DNA from: Cristatella mucedo
Lineage: Eukaryota > Bryozoa > Phylactolaemata > Cristatellidae
Assembly: GCA_009760855.2 (NCBI GenBank)
Contig: WPIO01000094.1
Span: forward strand, 1,537,057 to 1,601,056
Direction of reading: 5' to 3'
DNA length: 64,000 bases
The position numbers and the translations under genes are program-made. The notes under the pieces are model-generated. The model saw only the letters and a program-made list of their open reading frames with translations. It searched no databases and was not told where the DNA came from. This document shows, piece by piece, positions 33,541 to 46,012 of the stretch. Position 1 is the first letter of the stretch. Every line of letters starts with the position of its first letter.

Positions 33541-34549
33541 AGCTTCTGCCGTATTGTTGATTACTAACCCCTCGGTTTCATGCGAGAAGATTCTTAGAAG
33601 GCAAATTTGTGGAGTTGGTCCGACAACTCTAGGGAGCCGATTACCAGCTTGAACTCAACTTAGGGTGAAGGCGGCCCAGCAGTCGCTGCCCCTTCAAATT
33701 TGAATTGAACCATAGTAACTGTGGCCGGTATACGAGTCACATCCTGCTGAGGTGCGGCAGATAAGCTACTACGGCGACAAGTGCTATATTTTGAATTAAA
33801 CTCAGAAGTCGTATGTTTGATTGACGAGCATTCGATAGCGTAAACCCAGGGTTCAGGAAGGTCCCAACTGACCTAAAGAAGGAGGCCGGCCAGTAGGTAT
33901 CGTCCGACGGCGACCTCGCACCCTCTGCTAATCAGGTCTAGTTTTAAGAAGCATATCCGACGACGGTTCATAAGCAGCCACAGTGAACATAGCAGAGTAA
34001 CGACCGAAGGTATCACTGAAGAGTTAGGCACGAGGACACACCAACCTTGGTGTCCTGGTGATTTCGTTCGTAGTTACTATCTAATGACAACTTGATGCCT
34101 TTCAGCTGCAATTTAACACACGTCTTCATGTAAAACAATTAGACTTCAACAATATAATACCTTTTCTTTATCGAACGTGTTCGGCTTATCATGGTCGACG
34201 TGACAGTATAAGATGGATTACGATTACTCAAGGCGGCTAGTGTATTTTATGATCCAGAGCAGGCTGAACACTGTCGCTGGCAAAAGGAACTTCTCCAGCT
34301 TACTTTCGTCTCTCGAATGAGTGCTTTTGTAATTGCTGTTTCTGATTTATCGCTATATTCGGACAAAGCACGAGTGCCTTCTTTGAATACCAAACCGCTT
34401 TGTTAGCATGCAGGTGACAAGGATCGAGTAAGCTCTCGGTTACCAGCAGTCCCCATACCAAGAATCCTTGGTGCAAAATCCTGCTGACTGACTGTGCCAG
34501 CTACTCACTGAAAAAAGATCTCTTGTGAAGCTCTCTTGTGTCTTTCAAA

Positions 34550-34556
34550 TATAAGG
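34550..34556 (+). promoter_or_regulatory. TATA-box candidate before orphan exon 1
   Basis: TATAAGG 236 bases before the ATG at 34786, in the conserved context. Confidence 0.4.
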
Positions 34557-34785
34557 GGCTGGGAAATAGACGAAGACAACAACGAACCTTATAAGACTAT
34601 TTCGACTTTGACAGAAACATTGTATACTTGCTTTCCTGCAAGCTTCGCGGACCTGGGTCTTGCGACGATGAAGGCCTTTCTCTAGCGACAGTGTGCAGGG
34701 AGAGTCGGGATTATAACGATATATTACAGCACACATTCAAATGATCCAACTGACGTATGCATTTTAGATCAGTTGTTGAATTAAG

Positions 34786-34842
34786 ATGAACTTCGTGATC
34801 GCTGCTGTCCTGATTGGCTTAATCTGTGTGGCTCTCTCAGTG
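34786..34842 (+). pseudogene. Orphan signal-peptide exon of an antistasin-like gene
   Basis: A 57-base exon 1 reads MNFVIAAVLIGLICVALSV and keeps its gtgagt donor. Intron 1 is cut off 66 bases later at the junction of the 2.1 kb tandem duplication, and the next family exon downstream is the exon 1 of copy 3. It could only be used if its donor spliced across to exon 2 at 37089, skipping the damaged exon 1 of copy 3. That would be in frame (phase 0), which makes this promoter and signal exon a possible replacement 5' end for copy 3. There is no proof from sequence alone. Confidence 0.75.
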
Positions 34843-35214
34843 GTGAGTCGACCCATCTTTGGCCTCGTACGATTTTCATTTACTTTCCAACACACTAGAG
34901 ATGACGTGACAATTGACAATGAAAATTGCAGCATTCCGTGCTAAAATTGCAGCCGAGTCCATTTAATCTACGTCGAACGTACATTTGAAGATTATGCACG
35001 GTAATGGACGACCGTCAATGCAAGGCGATCAAGCCCATCTTCTGCAGCAATCCGTTTCAACTTCGCTGAAAATTAGCTGTTTATATATGTACTTATCGTA
35101 TCACACAACGTTCACTGTGCATAAACGTACTGTCATTTTGCTTTGCCATTTCCGTCGTTTTTGATATACAGCTGCATGCTCAACGCCTCATCTAAGCTTT
35201 CATGGTAAGCAGAG

Positions 35215-35645
35215 TTCCACCAAGCTAACCGTTTACCTATACCTGGTACAAAACTCAAATCCACTGGAAATCGTACATTTAGTTCGTATGCCCCTAAATC
35301 CGGAACTCACTTCCAACTTGAATCACAACATCCTTGACTTGACCACATTTGAAAAGAAGTTGAAAAACACCTATTTAGGTCAGCATTTAGTGGATCCCTG
35401 TGATTCGTCCTTTATGTGCTAATGTGGGCTGACTCTGTGCCTGCTGCCACTAGCTGCACTTGCATGCTGACTCTGTGCATGTCACAGTTAACCATTTTGT
35501 CTTGTTGTTTATCAAGCATGATACCACTCACCATTCAATCGAATTTCTCCTTGCAGCAAAACTGAAGTGCATAGAAAGAGCTTGAGTTCTCTCAGAGGGC
35601 TTTATCCAGTGTATTAGTCTGACTACTATTGATAGTATTAGCTTC
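35215..35645 (+). mobile_element. LINE 3' fragment in the 5' flank of copy 3
   Basis: LINE 3' UTR ending AAGTGCATAGAAAGAGCTTG, TCAGAGGGCTTTATCCAGTG and a short ATT tail. Duplicate of 33125-33540. Confidence 0.6.
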
Positions 35646-36656
35646 ATCTGTACAGCCTGATCGTTGATTAGTAACCGATCAGTTTCATGCGAGCAGACAT
35701 TTAGAAGGCGAAATTATGGAGTCCGTCTAACAACTCAAGGAAGCCGATTATCAGCTTGAACTCAAGTCAGGATGAAGGCGGCCCAGCAGTCGCTGCCCCT
35801 TCGAATTTGAATTGAACCATAGTAACTGTGGCCGGTCGATGAGTCACAACCTGCTGAGGTGCGGCAGATAAGCTACTACAACGACAAGTGCTATATTTTG
35901 AATTAAACTCACAAGTCGTATGTTTGATTGACGAGCATTCGATAGAGTAAACGCAGGGTGCAGCCAGGTCCCTATGGACTTGGCAACGATCGCCGGCCAG
36001 TAGGTATCGTCAAATGGCTACATCGCACCCTATGCTAATTAGGTCTAGTTTTGAGAAGCATATCCGACGACGGTTCATAAGCAGCCACAGTGAACATTGC
36101 GGAGAAACGACCGAAGGTATAACTGAAGAGTTAGGCATGAAGACACACCAATCTTGGGGTCCGGGCGATTTCGTTCGTAGTGACTATCTAATGATCACTT
36201 GATGACTTTCAGCTGCGATTTAACACACGTCTTCACGTGAAAAAATTAGACTTCAACAATATAATACCTTTTCTTTATCGAACCTGTTCGGCTTATCATG
36301 GTAGACGTGACAGTATAAGATGGATTACGATTACTCAAGGCGGCTAGTGTATTTTATGATCCAGAGCAGGCTGAACACTGTCGCTGGCTAAAGCAACTTC
36401 TCCTGATTCCTTTCGTCTCTCGAATGAGTGCATTTGTAATTGCTGTTTCTGATTTATCGCTATATTCGGACGAAGCACGAGTGCCTTCTTTGAATACCAA
36501 ACCGCTTTGTTAACATACAGGTGACGAGGATCGATGAAGCTCTCGGTTACCAGCAGTCCCCATACCAAGAATCCCTGGTGCAAAATCTTGCTGACAGACC
36601 GTGCCAGCTACTCACTGAAAATAGATTTCTTTTGAAACGCTCTTGTGTTTTTCAAA

Positions 36657-36663
36657 TATAAGG
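36657..36663 (+). promoter_or_regulatory. TATA-box candidate, copy 3
   Basis: TATAAGG, 236 bases upstream of the copy 3 ATG, in the conserved context. Confidence 0.45.
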
Positions 36664-36892
36664 GGCTGGGCAATAGACGAAGGCAACAACGAACCTTACA
36701 AGACATTTTCGACTTTGATAGGTACATTGTATACTTGATTTCCTGCAAGCTTTGCTGACCTGTGTCTTGCGACGATGAAGGCCTTTCTCTATCGACAGCG
36801 TGCAGGGTGAGTCAGGATTATAAAGATATATTTTAGCACACGTTAAAATGATCTTACAGGCGTATGCATTTTAGATCAGTCGTTGAATTAAG

Positions 36893-39800
36893 ATGAACAT
36901 CGTGATCGCTTCTGTCCTGATCGGCTTGATCTGTGTGGAGAGCTGCCTAAGAGGTGAGACGACCCATGTTTGGCCTGCAGACATTTTTTTTTTACTTGGC
37001 AACGCACCAGAGATGACGTGGGCATAGATTCGTTCTGCTGAGTACTTTAATTTATTTGCCATCATTAAACCCCTTGTTTAACTTTCAGGAGAGCCAGGAT
37101 TCCTACGACACAGCGAGTGCTGACAAGAAAGGTGAGAAGTCATGAAATTGAGTTGGAAGGCATTCGCTTGCTGCAACCTCTGATTAATTGACCTTTTAAA
37201 TTTAAGCCTTAAATCGTATAATGTCCATATGGCTCCTGACCCTGGTGCTGTAATTCATTTCTATCAACCTCGAGGTCTTCGATCTTACATACCTGGGTAG
37301 TAGGTGTCACTCATTATCTAGTAACACTGGTAGTATTGCTTCTCTTGCGATACTAAGCCTCCCCCACTCAATTTCTGACTACTTTGCATCTTTTAGGTTT
37401 GTTTTACTATAACTAGATATTTCGGAACTGTAAAAATAGACATTGCGACATTTGTAATAAGTATGAGAGTTCGGATTTTCCATCAAGCCAAATGGTCTTC
37501 AAAACCTAAATCGACAGGTCAGTAGGTCACTATAAAATATCCTCAAATCGTGATGCTAGAAACTCAATAATGTTAACATAGACATAGACTCTTTAGAAGA
37601 GTGAGTGGTCTTCTTATGCTAAATTTTCTGCATGTAAAGTAAAGGAAAGCATCGTAAAATAACTCCCGAGCTGATAAGAATAGGAAATTGCTCTCATTGC
37701 CCTACGGTCAATATTACACCCGAATTTCAATGAACGCCCGTAATGCTAACTTGAAGCGATGGGCTTTTCGTTATCAAGCCCTTAAGGCACAACCAGACAA
37801 TTTTTCTTAAACGCCGCGACTGGTGGGTTTTGGTGCGAGTGCACAAATAAAATGCGGCCAGAATAGCGTCTCTTGGGCGTTATTAGGTTAAAGGCCGCGT
37901 GCTGTTTAGCATGCGATAGTTGGAGCCATTAACCGATTATAATATGGTATTTAAGTGAATTTTATTAGCAGCCCCACAATTCCTCTTTTTTGGTCTTGTC
38001 TCCGTGATCTTTGAAAGCTCTAGCTACAACAAACCCGTCAGCCGTCGGAAATAACGCCGCTTAACAAAATTCGCCGGCTCAAGAGACGATGCAGCAACGA
38101 TGCGGTTGGCTCTTGGGACTCTACTACCGGAAGCAAGCGGTCTAAATATAAGCACTCCTTCTCAATACTCAAGGATCGAGGTGTTATTCAGCCAACAAAT
38201 TCTATCATGACCAAAAGTTACACCAGCCAGACGATACGTCACATTATCCTTTGCTAGCGGCAAATAATGGTGCATTCAATGAATTTCGGTCTTCATCCCC
38301 ATACTCTTTTAACATTTTAGGTTGCACACCAACATGCCCAATGTTTTGCGAGTATGGATTCGTCCGAAGCAAGCAAGGCTGCGAGATCTGCATCTGTAGT
38401 AAGTATTTGTGCGGCTGACAAAAGCCATTAGACGTAATCGTCAAATGAGAGGTTCAAGCTAGTGGAATGTGTTGGAGTTTTTTTGACCTCAGGGGCTCTC
38501 GAAAATATGTGGTCTAACAAACTTTGGCTAAGGCCCAATGTGTGTTTATCCATACCATGAGGTTAAACTATGATCCAGAAGGTATAGCTCTCTTTCGGGG
38601 CTCAAATGCTTTCTTACCGCGAACAGATTGAAGCGTTTGAGCAATACATTCGACCCGGTAAGACTCGGTAAGACTTAGAAAAATAATGCAAAATCTGGAG
38701 AAGAAAAACTTCGCAGCAAACTTTAAACAGTGAAAATATTCTTGACTAATACAGAATTACATCTTCAGCGTTTTTTCGCTGTGATTTCGTATAAATCCTA
38801 AATAATCCGTGTTCCAATACTTACCAATACTTTTCAATCATTTTACTTATTGTAGGAAATTTAGATATATAGTCTGTATTATTACGTTCTAGCTTACTCA
38901 AATAAAGCTTCGTCATTTTATGCAAGGCGTCGTAGTGAGCAAGCTAATGTCAACTGCCATCTGAAATTTCAGTGGAACTTATAAATACTGCAGTCCAAGG
39001 CTGAAGCATGCCGAGGATGAGTACAGTCAATGTAAATTCTGTTGTTTACATTCAGTTCTCTCTGTTTCCTTCACAGGCTGAGTATTTGAAATTGTGAGTA
39101 TTCAGAGGTCTGAAATCAGTCTAGTGGATCTCAAGTCACAATATCCTCTATCCGATTGGAAGGTTGCAGCACTGGCTGCTAGCACCTGTCAACCCATTAA
39201 TCCTCGTTCCTTTGGGGTGGGTGCCAACGAACAACCTTCTTCCAAGCCTCTAGTCTTCGTCTTGCCGTCCCTCCCACTAAGTCGCGCACTCACTGTATTA
39301 TAACTTGTTTCTGATCAAGTCTACAGATCGAATGAACTAAAAGCATATAACGATGTAGCCGGACACAGTTGCAACCTTCGGCGACCCGGCTTAGTGCAAG
39401 TGTCAGCGAGAGACCCTTGGCACCGGATTGTTTCCCCTTTTTTCCCATTAGACTGTTCTTTTCAAGCTCCACAAATCTTTGAATCATTTGGTGCATTCGT
39501 TGAGGCAGTGGTACGACGAGTCAACGACTTTGACTGACTGTTTGCTTGTTTTAGCACGCTTGCTGAGTGCGACGCTCGTGATCTCTCGCTCATTAACGTG
39601 AATGACTCCAAACCGCGGGTACTAATTGTGTTTCTGGGAGTTTTAATTTCGCCTTATGAGATATTGATGCTCTCTTTGGGCTATTTGAAACATTACCTAT
39701 TGTAGGAGTGATGCACTTGCCATCGCATTTCAGGTGTGTACTCATAAAAAGAGGCTTCTAGTGCTCCTTTCAGACTGTTTAAGACATTAGCACGGGTTAA

Positions 39801-40043
39801 GTTTTAAAGTAGAAATTTCAACTTTAATTCATTACAGGAACCAAGCCATGTCCTCCACTTTGTCGCAGGTTTTGTATCAATGGATTCGTCAAGGACCACG
39901 AGGGCTGCCAGATCTGCCAGTGCAACGGTCAGTACTTACGTTAAGCACATAGTGGTCGATTTTTCATAAAGCAAATCTATACTACTGAACGACTTGAAAA
40001 ACAACGTGATACACTATTCCGTGTTCTTATTTTTGTAGAATAA
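36893..40043 (+). pseudogene. Antistasin-like inhibitor copy 3, frameshifted signal exon
   Basis: All five exons are present: 36893-36953, 37089-37131, 38321-38398, 39838-39927 and 40039-40043 (TAA 40041-40043). Exon 1 carries a 4-base insertion (GAGAGCTGCC where others have GCTGCC), so it is 61 bases and phase 1 where phase 0 is needed. Reading on hits TGA inside exon 2. Exons 2-4 are otherwise intact: linker ESQDSYDTASADKKG, then domain 1 with CTPTC-PMF-C and domain 2 with CPPLC-RRF-C, all twelve cysteines kept. The P1 position is Pro in domain 1 and Arg in domain 2. The frame could be rescued by a weak donor (gtggag) after the TGT codon of exon 1, or by splicing in the upstream orphan exon at 34786. 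Called a probable pseudogene, but recently functional. Confidence 0.75.
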
Positions 40044-40597
40044 GGTGCGAATCGGCAACTAACGTCCGCATGACCATGTTTCACGTAGCTTTTTGGGCAG
40101 CACAAATTGCTTTTCAAACACTCTTCCCAGTTTATACGGTTAAAGTTGCTATTGTGAAGCATTTAAATGCGAATAAATTCCTATGCAGCGTAATAATTTT
40201 TATTTACCAACATTTTGCCTGGCATGAAGCTATGATGGAATTTTACGACCTACGACAATCATTTGAGATTAAATCAAAGCACGACAACGAAAAAGGGAAC
40301 ACCTCAGTAGCTCACAGCTAGCAGTGAATTTGTCCGGTCTACAATAATTCTCGCTATTGCCTCGTGAATCTTTAGTCGCACTTCGCAATACACCGCCGAC
40401 GCTGAAGCCTACAATTCACTGCGTACTGATATTGCAGCACTGCCTGATTTTGTTTCGTTTAAAAGACCCTCTAACCCAGCCAATCCCTACGGCAGTAGCT
40501 CCGTCCTCTTCGATTGCCCTCTGAATTCTATGCATCCTGAAACTGTGCTTGTGTCCACCGAACAAATTACCTTCTTATTTTCTCTTATGAACATTTC

Positions 40598-40603
40598 AAT
40601 AAA
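40598..40603 (+). terminator. Poly(A) signal candidate, copy 3
   Basis: AATAAA in TTTCAATAAAGTCTAAGAGC, about 555 bases after the stop codon. Confidence 0.5.
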
Positions 40604-41134
40604 GTCTAAGAGCTTCAGTTCTACTGGCCCTTTATAATTTCTACTTTTGAAATTTCTGTTCTTGTTTTGGATTGGAAACTGTTTTAGGGATTGTGCTTTC
40701 TTTCTATCATCTGCCGGCCAGAGTTTAAAATGGGACGCAACGTAAACGGTCTGTGCCAAGCTGGCGTCCAGTGCTCTTCGATTTGAAACTATCTGAGGAA
40801 GCTATACTCGGTAACAGGTAATCGCTAGATAAAGCAAACTAACTTTTACAGGTCCTTGGAGAACCGTGAAGAAATTATACACGATACCGAGAATAATTCT
40901 TCCGAAAAGCATTTTAAATGATGCATATAAACTGTACTGTACACTACTGTACTGTAACTGTAACTGTAAAATGCTTCTTTTTAAATGCGAGCTAATGGAG
41001 TGGCGATTTATGTAACTGCCGCCTCACCCAGGCTTGTGGGATGAGATATGGAAAGCAGGTGCTAACAAACTGTCAAAGCCGCACCATGGGACGATGGAAT
41101 AAGGACTACTATTTAACTTATTCATAACTACATT

Positions 41135-41690
41135 TTGTCGCAAAGTCTTAGGTAAATTTCAGTATTTGGCTCCAGCCTATCTCTAAGATCTACTACCCCG
41201 CCAGATTAAGCTTTTTATCACCCGCTTTTCGGAATCCAGCAGTTTACTAATACCTCATACCCACTTCGCATCCTGTAGACTCCTTGCATTTAGTTCGAAG
41301 GCTCCCAAAGACTGGAACCCCCTCCCGAGATGCATCAGAACATCCCCTGACTTGACCACATTTAAAAAGTACTTAAAAACACACCTATTCAGGACAGAAC
41401 TTCCTGTTGCCCTGTCATTCGTACTTGATTAGCTTATGCCTGCAGACACTGTGTATGCCCCCACTAACCACATTTACATGCTGACCCTGAGCATGTCATC
41501 CCTAAAAGAGTTATTGGTGTTGTTTATCAACCATGATATTACTCACCATTCAATCACATTTCCCTTTGCAGCAAATGTAAAGCACCTAGAAAGATATAGA
41601 GTTCTGTGAGGGAGCTTTATCAAGTACATTGTTATGTTATATCTTATGTTATGTTATTGTTATGTTATTATTATTATTATATATTAGTGT
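41135..41690 (+). mobile_element. LINE 3' fragment
   Basis: Counterpart of 24855-25388 in the 3' flank of copy 3. It ends AAAGCACCTAGAAAGATATA, GAGGGAGCTTTATCAAGTAC followed by a TTATG/TTA-rich tail of about 60 bases. Confidence 0.7.
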
Positions 41691-42505
41691 GCATTATTCC
41701 TTTCACTTGGCACTCAACATCGAGCCCTTTTCAAATCCCACCTTTAACTAGCTTACAAGACTACAGGTGTACACCCACCATGGCACTTCACAAAGTTGTA
41801 TCTTTGAAACCTTCAAACGTGAAATCATATTGTTCGTTTTAAAAAACAATCATAAAATAGCTGCAGTTACAGCAAGATAGAAACGACCGCGTCGGTAAGT
41901 GACGTTCTGTTTTGCTAACTATACTAATAGAAGAACAGCTGAATTCTAACATTATCTAACTCGATAATTATGTCTAATGTAGATCTAGTCTCTAACCCAC
42001 AATCTATAACCACTAACCTAACCAAGTACGGATCGGAAACATCTTGGTTGACTACATTTGTTAGCATTCACTGAGACTTATTTGAAGTAAAGTCCGTGAG
42101 TTAGTCCGAAAATGCCAGCCGAAAACTGGATGCAACTGCTGGTCGCTGCAAACGGCTGTCAGTTGATCGGCAACTATTATTTAAGGCAGGGAACCGTGAG
42201 AAACTGTAAGCCACTGACAGCGATAACGTTAGGATTAGGGATTAGGATTAGGGCAAGAGTAGCTGAATTAGGGGAATCTTATAAGCGTCGAGTGCTTGAC
42301 ATGCGGAGTTCATTGATTCGACAAAGTGAAGACAAACAATCCACACTAGTTAGGCTAAGATCAACCATACAATAACACTGCCGAGCTGAACGGTTTGATT
42401 GATATTGCATCACAAGTTTGATTGTATCCAATCATCAAATTTGATCTCAATTTTTTTACACTCACTAATGTCAATGAGCAGTAATGCTAGAGAATGCCAC
42501 AATCC
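41690..42505. repeat. Recurring non-coding module M
   Basis: Counterpart of 12635-13330. It holds the most regular telomere-like tract, GTTAGGATTAGGGATTAGG then ATTAGGG, at 42228-42253. No gene is seen. Confidence 0.55.
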
Positions 42506-43491
42506 ACTGCTTACCCTTTCATGTCCACCACTGATCGGCTGCAAAAACCTCCTACAAGCTTGGAATATCAAACTTCGCAATATCTTAAATGTACCATGGC
42601 CGTTTCGTGAGAGTCCACTAATGCGTTTTCAAGAAGTACTTTCAAAAAAGATATAACTAATCCGGGTCGATATCACGATCGAATAAAATCCACTGCCGTC
42701 TGAAGAGCAGCAATGAAATCCGGTTCAATAAGCTCCTTTTATATCGGATAAAACAGCTTACTCCGCTAGGAATGCACTCAGAAAACTTCACTTAAATTTA
42801 CTCTGCCGTTCTCGTGCACTAGCCCGGTCCGGTATCATAAAATCCGTTCCAATCCACAGCATACACCACGAAACGACTGCTGATGAATCATTGGCTGAGC
42901 TCTACTTTGTATTGGATAATAAATTCACCGTGTTTGGTACAATCACTTGCAAGAAAAGCAAATGTGCATCCGAAAACTCTACCAATGCCAGGCGATCGCC
43001 GGAAATTCAATCAGAAAGTATCTCGGTCGATTATTTCACTCTGCAATTTGTCCTGAAATCGTCAATGCGAAGCTCTAACTTTAATTGCATATAAGAATAG
43101 ATTTCCTCTAAAGTGCACGCACAAAAGCTTGCTCCTTCTTTCAGACACAGTATCTCGTGCAGTGCACAGCAATCGACTGCAAGTTTGGTCGCATACAGCA
43201 GTCCACCATAATCAACCACAATATCCTGCCATCTGCTGCAAAGCTACCAGAAACCTCAGACTTTATACTCCTATTATGATTGCACGCCGCTAGACGCTTT
43301 GGTTATTGTATACTCGCACAATTTCATTATATTTACCTATATCATTCTGCAGCAATGCATTGCAATCGACTGCACTGGCCCGCACCCATGCCAAGATGTA
43401 ACACAACCTTAGGCAAACTGCCACGAATTTGGTTTTGCAGTGCTTTAATTTCGATAGCATGTTACAAACGAAGCTGTTTAGAATCGACTAC
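42505..43491 (+). repeat. Diverged satellite-like DNA before the tandem array
   Basis: GCAAT cores at about 43166 (CAGCAATCGACTGCAAG) and 43351 (GCAGCAATGCATTGCAATCG). The block ends where the first 6.88 kb tandem unit begins. Confidence 0.5.
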
Positions 43492-43529
43492 ATTATTTAG
43501 AGCAATTTCACTCTTACAATCTTGGGAGA

Positions 43530-43620
43530 CCTATGGAAATCTATAGCACATGAAAAGCCCATGTAAGATATTGAGTTTACGATGGGTGCTTTATCAAGTG
43601 TGCTATTATTGTTATTAGTG
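43530..43620 (+). mobile_element. Solo LINE-type terminal tail (unit 1)
   Basis: Decayed copy of the 14235-14325 insertion: AAGCCCATGTAAGATATTGA, GATGGGTGCTTTATCAAGTG, ATTATTGTTATT. Repeated in units 2 and 3 near 50412-50502 and 57302-57395. Confidence 0.45.
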
Positions 43621-44252
43621 TTGATGGATTAGCTCGAAGCAGCAATGCACTGCGATCACTAGTGGCAAATCTACCAAACATTGGCAGGGTGAAGTGCAAT
43701 TTGTCATCGCGTGTGACATTTCTGCATTTTCAAAGCTAAATCTTTGAGGTGTTTAGCTATTATGCACACCAACTCTACTTAACACACCTCAATTGACAGC
43801 TATGGCAGGGGTGAATTCCTCTACCCATGGCAAATCACAGAGAAATCGGCTGTACAAAGTTCCAAAATATCATTCCGAGTACCGTTTCGCATTACGCCCT
43901 AGAAGTGTAACCCATGTTTGCGTTCAATCTTTGGCAATGCAAGCAACCGACGGCAATATACCGGGAGATATATCCGATGACGGTCATAAGCAGCCGCAGT
44001 GAAGATAGCAGAGGAACGATCGAAGGTATGACTGAAGAGTTAGGCACGAGGCCACACCAATCTTGAGGTCCGGGCGATTTCGTTCGTAGTGACTATCTAA
44101 CGATCATGGGAGTGGGAACTGTTTTAGGGATTGTGCTTTCTTTCTATCATCTGCCAGCCAGAGTTTAAAATGGGACGAATCGTAAACGGTCTGTGCCAAG
44201 CTTGCGTCCAGTGCTTTTCGATTTGAAACTATCTGAGGAAGCTATACTCGGT

Positions 44253-44510
44253 ACTCTATGTGCTAATGCCTGCAAACACTGTGCATGCTCCCACTAACCA
44301 CATTTACATGCTGACCCTGAGCATGCCACCCCTAAAAAAGTTATTGGTGTTGTTTATCAACCATGATATTACTCACCATTCAATCGCATTTCCCTTTCCA
44401 GCAAATGTAAATCGCCTAGAAAGATATAGAGATCTGTGAGGGAGCTTTATCAAGTACATTGCTATTATTATTATTGTTATTAATATTGATATTATTATTG
44501 ATATTAGTGA
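44253..44510 (+). mobile_element. LINE 3' UTR and tail (unit 1, first)
   Basis: Begins in the 3' UTR (CTAATGCCTGCAAACACTGT) and ends AAATCGCCTAGAAAGATATA, GAGGGAGCTTTATCAAGTAC and an ATT-rich tail of about 55 bases. Repeated at 51134-51392 and 58027-58286, where the tail length and interruptions differ. Confidence 0.65.
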
Positions 44511-45090
44511 GCATAAATCCTTTCACTTGGGACTCAACATCGAACCCTTTTCTAATCCAACCTTTAACTACCTTACAAGACTTCAGGTGTACACCCAGCA
44601 TGGCAGTTCATAGAGTTGTATTTGTAAGGCCTTCAAACGTGAAATCATATTGTTCGTTTTCACTATCAATAATAAAATAGCTGCAGTTACAGTGGATAGA
44701 AACGACAGCGTCTGTAAATAACGTTCTCTTTTGCTAACTTTACTAAAAGACGAACGACTAAATTTCAGCATTATCTAACTCGATAATTATGTCTGATGTA
44801 AATCTAGTCTCTAACCCACAATCTACCACCCTAACTTATGCAAGTACGGATCGGAAACACCTCGGTTAACCACAATTATTAGCCTTCACTGAGACGTATT
44901 TGAAGAAAAGTCCGTGAGTTAGTTCTAAATGCCAGCCGAAAACTAGGTGCGACCACTGGTAGCAGCGAACGGCTGTCAGGTTATGGGTAACTAATATTTT
45001 ATTTAAGGCTTGGAACCGTGAGAGACTGTAAGCCACTTACAGCGATTACGTTAGGATTAGGGATTGGGAATACGGTAAGAGTTGATGAAT
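44510..45090. repeat. Recurring module M, shortened (unit 1)
   Basis: Module M up to GGATTAGGGATTGGGAATAC, then a jump into satellite-like DNA (GCGAAACGACAACACTTAGTCC). The same truncation recurs in units 2 (51392-51975) and 3 (58286-58870). Confidence 0.5.
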
Positions 45091-45596
45091 TTGGGAAAAT
45101 TAGATTTGCGAAACGACAACACTTAGTCCACGTGAATTTTCAATGCTTCCTCGCTTAATAAGCATCTATTGTGCTCGTTCACCTCAGTTCAATGCATGGC
45201 AGTTTACGGCAGAGGACCAGGACAGTAGGCCAGTTCGTAACGGTCCTTGAAAAATTGACTGATAGCTAGCTGCTGAGAGAACCTCAAACTATTCTTGCCA
45301 ATTGCAGCGTACTGTGGTAAAATAGCAACAAAGTCCATTTAACCTACCTCGAGCGTACATTTGAAAATTATGCACGGCAATGGACGACCATCATTGCAAG
45401 GCGATCGAACCCGTCTTCTGCAGCAATCCGTTTCAACTGGGCTGAAAATTAGCTGTATATATATGTACTTATCGTATCACACAACGTTCACTGTGCATAA
45501 ACGTACAGTCATTTTGCTTTGCCATTTCCGTCTTTTTCTATATACAGCTGCATGCTCAACGCCTCATCTAAGTTTCGGTAAGCAGAGGTCCACCTA

Positions 45597-46012
45597 GCTA
45601 ACCGTTTACCGATACCTCGTTCAAACCTCAAATCCACTGGAGACCGTGCATTAAGTTCGTATGCCCCTAAATCCGGAACTCACTTCCAACTTGAATCACA
45701 ACGTCCTTGACTTGACCATATTTGAAAAAAACTTGAAGAACGCCTATTTACGTCAGCATTTAGTGAATCTCTGTGATTCATCCTTTATGTGCTTATGTGT
45801 GCTGACACTGTGCCTGCTGCCTCTAGCTGCACTTGCAAGCTGACTCTGTGCATGTCTCAGTTAACCATTTTGTCTTGTTGTTTATCAAGCATGATACCAC
45901 TCACCATTCAATCGCATTTTCCCTGGCAGCAAAACTAAAGTGCATAGAAAGAGCTTGAGTTCTCTCAGCTGGCTTTATCTAGTGTATTAGTCTGACTGTT
46001 ATTGATATTATT
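45597..46012 (+). mobile_element. LINE 3' fragment in the 5' flank of copy 4
   Basis: LINE 3' UTR ending AAGTGCATAGAAAGAGCTTG, CAGCTGGCTTTATCTAGTGT and a short ATT tail. Repeated at about 52490-52900 and 59385-59800. Confidence 0.6.

Larger units (their letters stand above)
32822..34908 (+). repeat. Tandem duplication of gene 5' flank, left copy (~2.1 kb)
   Basis: Contains satellite-like DNA, a LINE tail, the 5' flank module, the promoter region and signal-peptide exon 1, and stops inside intron 1 at GATGACGTG. The right copy starts immediately after and ends in complete gene copy 3. Matching positions are about 2107 bases apart (exon 1 at 34786 and 36893). Confidence 0.7.
34915..36960 (+). 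repeat. Tandem duplication of gene 5' flank, right copy
   Basis: Right partner of 32822-34908: satellite-like DNA to about 35210, LINE tail 35215-35645, 5' flank module, then promoter and exon 1 of copy 3. Confidence 0.7.
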
